Source of the DNA: Chloroflexota bacterium
GTDB lineage: Bacteria; Chloroflexota; Anaerolineae; Promineifilales; Promineifilaceae
Reading direction: 5' to 3'
Assembly (NCBI GenBank): GCA_024277135.1
Contig: JAJRVV010000019.1
Coordinates: 1-40,766 of the forward strand
DNA length: 40,766 nt
How positions within the stretch are numbered: position 1 is the first letter of the stretch; the number at the start of each line of letters is the position of its first letter. The notes under the pieces were generated by a model. It had not been told where the DNA came from. It did not search any database and saw only the letters and a list, made by a program, of their open reading frames with translations. Shown here piece by piece: positions 25,206-32,307 of the stretch. The translations under genes were made by a program, and so were the position numbers.

Positions 25206-26222
25206 GTGGCTTTATTTACGCCTTACGTCGCTGTTGACCTGGGGACGGTGAATGTGTTGGTGCATGAGCAGGGCCGTGGCGTGGCGCTGCAAGAACCGTC
25301 TGTGGTGGCAATCAGCGAGGATGGCAACCGCACCACGATTGTGGAAGTGGGTCGGGCGGCGAAGGAGATGTACGGCCGTACTCCCGAACAAATCGAAGTG
25401 ATGCGGCCGTTGCGCGATGGCGTCATCGCCGACTACTTTGTCACCCAGGGGATGCTGGAATACTTCATCGGCAAAGTTGTCGGCCGATTTCATCTGCGTA
25501 AACCGGTTGTCGCCATCAGTGTGCCTTACGGCGTGACCAGTGTGGAACGGCGGGCAGTACGGGAAGCGGCGTTGGCCGCCGGTTCCCGTGAAGTCCATCT
25601 CATTCCTGAACCGCTAGCGGCGGCGATTGGGGCTGGTTTGCCCATTGGCACGCCTACCGGCAATATGGTGGTAGATTTGGGCGGGGGTTCGACGGAAGCG
25701 GCCGTTATCTCCATGAACGGCATCGTCTGCGCCGAATCGGTGCGCGTTGGCGGCGTCCACCTGGATGAAGCCCTCATCGCCTATATCCGCAAAAAATACA
25801 ATCTCGTCATCGGTGAGCCAACGGCTGAAGCCATTAAAATCAAAGTGGGCGCGGCTGCGGAACTGGATCAGCCGCTGGAAATGCAAGTCCAGGGCCGGGA
25901 TCAGATCGCCGGCCTGCCCAAAACGATCACCATCAACACCAGCGAGGTGGTGGAAGCGACCCGTGAACAGTTGGCGGCCATCACCAACGTCATCCGCGCC
26001 GTGTTGGCCAAAACGCCTCCGGAGTTGGCGGCGGACATCATTGACCGGGGCATGGCGCTGACCGGCGGCGGGGCGTTGCTGCGCGAGATTGATACGATGC
26101 TGACCCGCGAAACGGGCGTACCCGCCTATGTGGCTGACAATCCGCTGGCGTGTACAGTGTTGGGCGCAGCCAAGGCGTTGGCTGAACGACACATCTTGCA
26201 GCGCACCATCCCTGATTTCTAA
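25206..26222 (+). CDS. mreB: Rod-shape-determining actin homologue MreB
   Basis: A 338-residue actin-fold ATPase that forms membrane-bound filaments guiding lateral cell-wall synthesis. Nucleotide-binding signatures are [11 protein letters not shown] (phosphate 1), [15 protein letters not shown] (phosphate 2) and [13 protein letters not shown] (adenosine). EPSVVAIS and [14 protein letters not shown] are MreB family motifs. It starts with GTG 2 nt after atpC; a GAAGAG in the end of atpC may serve as the ribosome binding site. No mreC or mreD follows, so the usual mre operon is not present here. Linkage to the ATP synthase genes may match growth and energy expression, but this is inference. Confidence 0.95.
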   Translation: MALFTPYVAVDLGTVNVLVHEQGRGVALQEPSVVAISEDGNRTTIVEVGRAAKEMYGRTPEQIEVMRPLRDGVIADYFVTQGMLEYFIGKVVGRFHLRKPVVAISVPYGVTSVERRAVREAALAAGSREVHLIPEPLAAAIGAGLPIGTPTGNMVVDLGGGSTEAAVISMNGIVCAESVRVGGVHLDEALIAYIRKKYNLVIGEPTAEAIKIKVGAAAELDQPLEMQVQGRDQIAGLPKTITINTSEVVEATREQLAAITNVIRAVLAKTPPELAADIIDRGMALTGGGALLREIDTMLTRETGVPAYVADNPLACTVLGAAKALAERHILQRTIPDF

Positions 26223-26239
26223 AACCAGTCAAAAACACA

Positions 26240-26989
26240 ATGTCCGAAATTTTGACCCGCCGCAACACTGTGCTGGAAGCATTGAGCAGCCAACGCCGCC
26301 AGATGCACCGCCTCTGGCTGCAAAAGGGGCTGGACAAAAAGCTGGCCGGGCCGATCCTGCAAGCGGCGCGGGCAGGCGGCGTTCCTGTGGAGCGGGCGGA
26401 CAAGCAAAAACTCTCCAAATTGGCAAAGGACGGCCGTCATCAGGGCGTGGTGCTGGAAGCGGGGCCATATCCGTACAGCGATTTGGATGAGATGTTGGGA
26501 TTGGCGGAACAAAGGGGGGAACGGCCGTTTCTCCTCCTCCTCGACCTGCTGCACGGGCCGCAAAACATCGGCCAGCTTTTGCGCACCGCCGAAGCCGTGG
26601 GCGTCCATGGCGTCATCCTGCAAGACCGGCGCGCGCCCGACATCACCCCGGCCGTCGTCCAGTACTCCGCCGGCGCCGCCGAGCATCTGCTCATCTCCCA
26701 AGAAACGAACTTGGTGCAGACGATGAAACGGTTGCAGACGGCCGGCGTCTGGCTGGTGGGGATGGAGCTAGGACATGAGGCGCAAAGGCTGGGCGAAATG
26801 GATTTGAACATACCCGTCGGCATCGTGGTGGGACATGAGGGGCAAGGGCTGCGGCGGTTGGTGCGGGACACCTGCGACATTTTGCTGGAGCTGCCCATGC
26901 GCGGGCAAGTGGAATCGTTGAATGCGGCCGTGGCCGGTTCCATTTTGCTCTATGCGGCGTGGCGGGCGCGGGTTGTCGGTAATCAGTAA
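26240..26989 (+). CDS. rlmB: SpoU/TrmH-family 2'-O-ribose RNA methyltransferase (RlmB-like)
   Basis: A 249-residue knotted SPOUT methyltransferase, probably modifying a guanosine of 23S rRNA with S-adenosylmethionine. The substrate-binding N-terminal domain begins RRNTVLEALSSQRRQ. Motif 1 DLLHGPQNIGQLLRTAEA holds the catalytic Asn/Arg, motif 2 is VGIVVGHEGQGL, and motif 3 is LPMRGQVESLNAAVAGSI. The last codons (VGNQ) and the stop belong to a heptamer array, so the original end was slightly different. It follows mreB by 17 bp; no clear ribosome binding site. Confidence 0.92.
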   Translation: MSEILTRRNTVLEALSSQRRQMHRLWLQKGLDKKLAGPILQAARAGGVPVERADKQKLSKLAKDGRHQGVVLEAGPYPYSDLDEMLGLAEQRGERPFLLLLDLLHGPQNIGQLLRTAEAVGVHGVILQDRRAPDITPAVVQYSAGAAEHLLISQETNLVQTMKRLQTAGVWLVGMELGHEAQRLGEMDLNIPVGIVVGHEGQGLRRLVRDTCDILLELPMRGQVESLNAAVAGSILLYAAWRARVVGNQ

Positions 26990-27013
26990 TCACTGTTCAG
27001 TGTTCAGTAAATT
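26979..27013. repeat. Heptamer array at the rlmB 3' end
   Basis: Five units (GTAATCA, GTAATCA, CTGTTCA, GTGTTCA, GTAAATT). The rlmB stop codon TAA (26987-26989) is supplied by the second unit. The array lies between convergent genes. Confidence 0.82.
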
Positions 27014-27038
27014 TGAACAGCCGAGGATGAATGACCGT

Positions 27039-28613
27039 TTACGGCCGTACCTCATAAATCACCGCATACTCATCCCGATACACCTCAACCAGATCGGGAT
27101 CGGCTTCGGCCTGCTCCATAAAATTCCCGTGCTTCAAATCTGAGAAGACAAACTCGCCGCCGAAATGATTTTGGATGGCGTCGCTGGGGTTTTCCACCCG
27201 CCCTTTGGTGATGTCCACCCATTCATCGTACAAATCCTGGTCAAAAAGTTCCAGGTAGGTGGGGTCTAGCCCGGCGGTGTAGATGGCATCGGTGTTGTAG
27301 AAAAAGAGGCGGGTGAAGTCGTCCCAATCAGTCTGAAAGACCATCGTCCCCGGTTCGGAATTGGCGCGCAGCCAGAGAGCAGCGTCAGCATAACGGTTGG
27401 CCGGCTTGGCGTTGGCTACGGCGTCACGGCCGTCTGCCAGCGTCGTTTGCAGTGGGTAAATCAGCGAAATCAGCAGCCCGGCCGGGATGAGGAAGCGCAG
27501 GTTGACGTGCTTCTCCTTCAGCCAATCCTCCCACTCCGCCAGCACCGGCGCGGCGCTGACTGCCAGGAACATCAGGGCAAAGGCGGGGAAATATTCCACA
27601 AAGCGTCGGGATTGGAAGAGCATAGTGCCGAAGACGGCCGTCAACGCCAGCAGCGTCAACGTACCCGTGTCCATTCGCTTCTTTTGCCAGCCCAACGCCA
27701 ACGCCCCGGCCACCGCCGCCAGCAAAGCGAAGCCGGAATTTTGCGCCAACGTCCAGGTGCGGTACGGATACCACTCATTCCCCACCCGCGTCTCCGACTC
27801 GCCGATTTTGGGCAGGAGATGGTTGATGATAAACGAGATGTTTTCCGGGAAATAGGGATTGATGAGCAGTCCCAGGCCGATGCCCACTGCCGGGAAAACC
27901 AGCGCCTGCCACACCAACTTCTGCCGGGTGAGGAGGACGGCAACCAGATAGACGCCGCCCATCACCGGCAGCAGGGGGAAGGCGTTGTACGTCCACACGT
28001 AGACAAAACCGAGCGGGATAAGCAGCCAATACCGCTCTTTGAACAGCCAATGCAGCCCCAACGCCAGGATGAGCAGCGAGGCGGATTGGGCGCGGGGCAT
28101 ACTCATCCGGTACAGAAACGCCTGGGACACGGCAAACAGCCCAATCGCCCACAATTCCGCCCAGCGCACCCCCTGTCCGCGCAGCATCTGCCACACAGCC
28201 AGAAAGGCCAGCGATGGCAGAATGACGCTGGCGATTTTGGCGCTTTGGGTCAGCGCCGCGCCGCCATCTACCGCCGGATCAGTGGCGGCAAACAGGGCCA
28301 GGAAAGCGTGGTAGAGCAGGTGATGGTCGTAAAAGTCACGCTGGTTCAAAATGGTGAGCGGCAACCAGGGGAAGTCCGGCTTCAACCCATTTTGCCGGAT
28401 GAGGTAGCCCATTTTGATGTGGTAGTAGCCATCGTTGCCGGCCAGGGCGTCTGTGCCAAATTGGACGTAGGCGAACAGGACAATGAAGAGGGTAAAGAGG
28501 ACGAAGGCGGTGGCGATCAGTTGAATGCGTGTGCGGGGAAAAACACGAGAAAGTCGTGGCACGGCCGTGTCGGTGACGGCCGTATCTTTTTGAGTTATTG
28601 TGGGCGAGGTCAT
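27039..28613 (-). CDS. STT3-like GT-C polytopic membrane protein
   Basis: A 524-residue protein (starting at ATG 28613, which has AAGGAAGG just upstream; the frame extends to 28670). About twelve hydrophobic segments are followed by a soluble tail of about 130 residues. The first loop GNDGYYHIKMGYLIRQNG recalls the DGYYH-type start of oligosaccharyltransferase STT3/AglB proteins, and NQRDFYDHHLLYH recalls their second loop. The tail contains WLRANSEPGTMVFQTDWDDF, placed where STT3 proteins have SWWDYG, but that motif itself is absent. It therefore looks like a GT-C relative of unknown acceptor rather than a proven oligosaccharyltransferase. It converges on rlmB. Confidence 0.72.
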   Translation of the reverse strand: MTSPTITQKDTAVTDTAVPRLSRVFPRTRIQLIATAFVLFTLFIVLFAYVQFGTDALAGNDGYYHIKMGYLIRQNGLKPDFPWLPLTILNQRDFYDHHLLYHAFLALFAATDPAVDGGAALTQSAKIASVILPSLAFLAVWQMLRGQGVRWAELWAIGLFAVSQAFLYRMSMPRAQSASLLILALGLHWLFKERYWLLIPLGFVYVWTYNAFPLLPVMGGVYLVAVLLTRQKLVWQALVFPAVGIGLGLLINPYFPENISFIINHLLPKIGESETRVGNEWYPYRTWTLAQNSGFALLAAVAGALALGWQKKRMDTGTLTLLALTAVFGTMLFQSRRFVEYFPAFALMFLAVSAAPVLAEWEDWLKEKHVNLRFLIPAGLLISLIYPLQTTLADGRDAVANAKPANRYADAALWLRANSEPGTMVFQTDWDDFTRLFFYNTDAIYTAGLDPTYLELFDQDLYDEWVDITKGRVENPSDAIQNHFGGEFVFSDLKHGNFMEQAEADPDLVEVYRDEYAVIYEVRP

Positions 28614-28702
28614 ATCCCTTCCTTCCATAGTCATAAACAACAGTATGACCAAAGTCGCCAAAGCGGGCAAAAAGTAACGGAGTTAAGCTGGCCTGCCTGC
28701 TT

Positions 28703-30589
28703 TTAACGGCGTTTGGACGGAGGGACGAGAGAATAATTGGGCGCATCCACGCCGGGGCCGTAGTTGAAGGTGTTGGGATAAGGGATGTAACTGCTGTTGA
28801 ACCAGCGATCTTCAATCACCACGCCATCCGCATTTTTGATGATGCGGCGGACAGAAACATCCGTGCCCGGCGTGGCCCAATCAATCTGCTCCACCGTCCC
28901 TTCTGGTAAATCCGGGTCAAACTCCCACCGGTCTTGCTCCGGGCCGGGCGTTTCTGTCGTGTTGGCAAAGAACGGGCCTTCTTTCTCCACCACCCGCCCC
29001 ATGTCGGCGCTGTAAAACTTAAAGGTGAGCGATTCCTCGGCCGTATTGTAATAATTTTCGATGAGCAAATGGTAGGGGGTGTTGTTGATGAAACGGAAAT
29101 CAACAATTGGCGTGTACACGGTGGCATCCATGCCGGGGCCTTCGCCATCGTTGTAATAATCGAGCCAATACCCATGCTCCCACCGCTCCACAATGGGGAA
29201 CCCGGCCCAAAAAGCGGTCTGGTAGATGGAGGTGCTGACCTGGCAAACGCCGCCGCCGATGCCGCGAATGGTCTGGCCGCCGACGATGATCAATCCCTCA
29301 GTATAGCCGTCGTCTTCGCTGATGCTGCCCAGGTATTTGTTGAAGGAGAATTCTTGGCCAGGGGCGATGACGATGCCGTAAAAGTTGGCGGCGGAGCGGG
29401 CGATGTTGTGTTTACGGGCGTCGGAGGAGCCGTAGAACCAGGTCGTCTGTTCTCGGATGAGTTCGGTGATGCCCAAGTCGGCGGCCGTTGCCTCCGAGTT
29501 AGCCAGCGGCACAATTTCTTTGACGATAAAGGGGACGGAGCGATTGGGCGTGTCTACCTGGGCATTGAGTTGGGCTAAAGTGGCTTCAATGTCGAGTTCA
29601 CGGCCGTTCACATGTGGCGCCACCAACACCAGTTCGCGGGTATCGTCATCAAAATAAAAGCGGGCGTTCACCGGCTCCCGGTAAATCTGGTCGGCAAACT
29701 GTTGCAGCCAGGCGCGAACGCCATTCTCATCCAGGGAAATCTGGTGTTGGCTGATGCCATTCGTCTGTGCCGTCAAATCCAGTCGCAGCCAGCGGGTCAG
29801 TTCGGCGCGGGGCAGTTCGATTCGGCCCAAATCCAGGTCGTCCAACGGCTGGGGCAAGTAAAAGGTGATGGGATTGTTGAGGAATTGCTGCACTTGGGAC
29901 GCCACTTCCGGCGGATCGCTGACGGCCGGTGCGGTGTCATGAATCAGAAGCTCGATTTCACCGGCGCGGAAACCGAGCAGGGCGGGCCGGAGCCGTTGGC
30001 GGGCGTCGGCCACGTCCAGGGCACGCCCCGTCTGGCCGCTGGTGTAGACGGCCGTTTTCCCGTCATAGCGCAGTTCAGCATTGATGGCCGGGGTGTAAAT
30101 CTCGGCGGCGATTTGGGCCAGCGCCGCATCCAACATGCCTTCGTCCAGCATGAACACCGGGGCGGCTTGACGGCCGTAATACCAGGCTTGGAACATCTCC
30201 TGAAAACGGGCCAGAGGCGGGCCGCTGCGGCCAATGGCGAATGCGCGTTCAGTCGTTTGTTCGGCCTCGTAATCCAGCCCCAATTCGTAGGGGGTAAATG
30301 CCCAGGCTCGACCGGTGGCGGGGTCGGTGAGGGTGATGGCCATCCGTTCCAGGTAGGGCATACTGCTGGTCAGCGCCGCTGCCGCTGCCTCGGCTGTCAG
30401 CCCGCTCAAATCCACATCACCCACACGCACGCCGGTGTAGACACGGCCGTTATGCTGACTTTGATACCCAGCCGCTGTCAACGTTAACGCCAACGACAAA
30501 ACGACCAGCGCCGTCAAAGGGGCAGCCAGGAAAAAGCTGAGGTTTCGGCCGACACGGCCGTGTGGTCGAATTTGAGGAGTCGCTTGCAT
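28703..30589 (-). CDS. VanW-family exported protein with YoaR-like domains
   Basis: A 628-residue cell-envelope protein. One N-terminal membrane anchor (about residues 19-41) is followed by two putative peptidoglycan-binding YoaR-like domains (GVRVGDVDLSGLTAEAAAAA is the usual start) and a VanW domain at about residues 375-500 with FYGIVIAPGQEFSFN and GGGVCQVSTSIYQTAFW, including the conserved Cys. The exact role of VanW proteins is not established; they are widespread in Chloroflexota and Firmicutes and linked to the cell wall. The C-terminal 100 residues look like a G5-type beta region. The gene lies downstream of the phospholipase-D gene but is separated by a hairpin repeat. Confidence 0.9.
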   Translation of the reverse strand: MQATPQIRPHGRVGRNLSFFLAAPLTALVVLSLALTLTAAGYQSQHNGRVYTGVRVGDVDLSGLTAEAAAAALTSSMPYLERMAITLTDPATGRAWAFTPYELGLDYEAEQTTERAFAIGRSGPPLARFQEMFQAWYYGRQAAPVFMLDEGMLDAALAQIAAEIYTPAINAELRYDGKTAVYTSGQTGRALDVADARQRLRPALLGFRAGEIELLIHDTAPAVSDPPEVASQVQQFLNNPITFYLPQPLDDLDLGRIELPRAELTRWLRLDLTAQTNGISQHQISLDENGVRAWLQQFADQIYREPVNARFYFDDDTRELVLVAPHVNGRELDIEATLAQLNAQVDTPNRSVPFIVKEIVPLANSEATAADLGITELIREQTTWFYGSSDARKHNIARSAANFYGIVIAPGQEFSFNKYLGSISEDDGYTEGLIIVGGQTIRGIGGGVCQVSTSIYQTAFWAGFPIVERWEHGYWLDYYNDGEGPGMDATVYTPIVDFRFINNTPYHLLIENYYNTAEESLTFKFYSADMGRVVEKEGPFFANTTETPGPEQDRWEFDPDLPEGTVEQIDWATPGTDVSVRRIIKNADGVVIEDRWFNSSYIPYPNTFNYGPGVDAPNYSLVPPSKRR

Positions 30590-30676
30590 AAATTGTTAGC
30601 CGTTTGCCAGTGTAGTCCGGCAATTGTAACATGATTATCAGCCTGCTCCCCCCATGTTAAGCCACCGCTTAGCCAA

Positions 30677-30707
30677 GACATCCGACTTCTTCAAGAAATC
30701 GGATGTC
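30677..30707. repeat. 14-bp hairpin repeat (copy 3 of 3)
   Basis: GACATCCGACTTCT and AGAAATCGGATGTC pair with one mismatch around a 3-nt loop. It directly abuts the stop codon of the phospholipase-D gene (30708-30710), in the position of a terminator. It differs from copy 1 (9220-9250) in the left arm by one base. Confidence 0.85.
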
Positions 30708-31820
30708 TCAATCTGCTTTCGCCTCCGCCCAAACGGATTCAAATTCTTCGACAAAAAAGTTGGTGAAGATGGGATCGTGAACGATGATGATATTTTCGTC
30801 GTTCTTGCGGTTGGCGCTGTCGCTGAAGTTGAAGGAGCCGAAAATCACCGTTTCCCGGTCAATGATGATGACTTTGTGGTGCATGATGCGCGGATTGCCG
30901 TCGGTGCGCACCTGGACATTGGACAGTTCGGCCGCTGCCATGTGCGGGTAGTAGCTATACACGGTGTCGGAGCCGACGGTCTCGAATACGCCGCGAATTT
31001 GCACCCCGGCGTCGGCCCGGCCCAACATCGCTTCCCCAACCTGGTCGTCAGTGAAAGAGAAGGCCATGAACAGGATTTCGTTTTGGGCGCTGGCCACGGT
31101 GCGGGCGATGATGGGCGCGATTTTCTTTTCCGGGCCGAAGTAATCTTCCACCTGGACGCCGCCTATCAGCAGTTGTTCGTTGGGCGTAGCGTCCGGCGAA
31201 TCGGGGCCAAACAGCCGCTCGTCGTACATCTCATTCATTTCGGCAATGTAGTTGGCCGCCAGTTCCGGCGCGTCAAAGCGCACCAGGTTGTTGTTGTTGC
31301 AGTAGACGCCGTTGGCGGTGAAGTTGAGAGAGCCTGTCCAGGTGTAACGGCCGTCAATCACGATAAATTTGTTGTGCATCAAGCCGCTGCGTTTATCCTC
31401 CACCACACTGATGCCATTGCGCCGCAGCCGCCGGATGCTGGACAGGTCGGCGTTGTCCTCGTCCGTCACCACGCGTACGACGACGCCCCGATCTTCTAAC
31501 TCGATCAAGGCGTTGACGATGGGTTCGGCGTCCAGGTCAAAGGCGGCCACGTCCACTTGCAGTTCCGCCTGCAAAATGTCCTCGGCAATCGTCTCATCCA
31601 GACCGCCCACCCGCTCTGCCTCCGGCGGGCAAGCCGGATCGGTGAAGTAAATTTCGTACCAGTCGGCCGGTTCGCCCGGCCCGGATTCCACCAGCACGAC
31701 GTTGCCGCTGTCGGCCGGCGGTTCCAATATCGCCGATAAATCCACATTGAAAACGGCCGATAAGACGGCCAGGATCAAGACGACGATAAAGCCGCCGATG
31801 CCCGCGTTGCGTTTGTTCAT
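30708..31820 (-). CDS. Membrane-anchored phospholipase D-superfamily protein (two HKD motifs)
   Basis: A 370-residue protein with an N-terminal membrane anchor (about residues 9-24), then two PLD half-sites. HKD1 is MHNKFIVID (His149, Lys151, Asp156) followed by GSLNFT; HKD2 is MHHKVIIID (His314, Lys316, Asp321) followed by GSFNFSDSANRKNDEN. The GS-N motif after each HKD is typical of the bacterial nuclease/phosphodiesterase branch. The substrate may be nucleic acid or phospholipid; the anchor suggests action outside the cytoplasm, unless it faces inward. Its ATG overlaps the stop of the upstream 147-residue gene by 4 bp, and a HerA-like ATPase gene lies just before that. Confidence 0.88.
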   Translation of the reverse strand: MNKRNAGIGGFIVVLILAVLSAVFNVDLSAILEPPADSGNVVLVESGPGEPADWYEIYFTDPACPPEAERVGGLDETIAEDILQAELQVDVAAFDLDAEPIVNALIELEDRGVVVRVVTDEDNADLSSIRRLRRNGISVVEDKRSGLMHNKFIVIDGRYTWTGSLNFTANGVYCNNNNLVRFDAPELAANYIAEMNEMYDERLFGPDSPDATPNEQLLIGGVQVEDYFGPEKKIAPIIARTVASAQNEILFMAFSFTDDQVGEAMLGRADAGVQIRGVFETVGSDTVYSYYPHMAAAELSNVQVRTDGNPRIMHHKVIIIDRETVIFGSFNFSDSANRKNDENIIIVHDPIFTNFFVEEFESVWAEAKAD

Positions 31821-32260
31821 TCTTCCTCCTGCTCCAATGAGATAGCTGCCATCAGGATGTCAAAGGTTTGTGCCGGAAATAGTTGGATTTGGGCGAGGAG
31901 TTGTTCACCGCCGTCCAGTTCGTTGCCGGTCAACGCCTGCCACTCGCCGGACAGGGAGTGCAGTTGGGTGTGGAGAACGGCCGTCTTCTCCCCCATTTGC
32001 CCCATTCCTGCCAGTCGGGCCGTCCGGCGCAAGACCCGGCGCAGGCGGGACAGCAGTTCATCGGCAAAGGTTTCGGCGTCACCGTCCGGCATGTCAATCG
32101 TCCGGTTCAACTGACGCGTGGCGTAATCCACACCCCAGGTCAGTAGTTTATCCGCTTGTTCATCGGTCAGTTCGGCTCGGAGACGGCCGTCCTGCCACAA
32201 CAATTCCGCCGCATCTCGCTGGCGGCGCTGCAACTTTTTGAATGCTAGAATTTCGTCCAT
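31817..32260 (-). CDS. Hypothetical protein between the HerA-like ATPase and PLD genes
   Basis: A 147-residue protein I do not recognise. It looks soluble and mainly alpha-helical, with a charged N-terminus (AFKKLQRRQRDAAELLW) and an acidic end (SLEQEEE). No catalytic motif is visible. It starts 47 bp after the HerA-like gene and overlaps the PLD gene (ATGA), which makes it the middle member of a probable three-gene operon. It could be an adaptor or regulator of its neighbours; this is inference from position only. Confidence 0.75.
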   Translation of the reverse strand: MDEILAFKKLQRRQRDAAELLWQDGRLRAELTDEQADKLLTWGVDYATRQLNRTIDMPDGDAETFADELLSRLRRVLRRTARLAGMGQMGEKTAVLHTQLHSLSGEWQALTGNELDGGEQLLAQIQLFPAQTFDILMAAISLEQEEE

Positions 32261-32307
32261 AATTTGTCAAAGTTCGTTTCTATCCGCGCTTGTCCGCGTA
32301 CAAAAAC

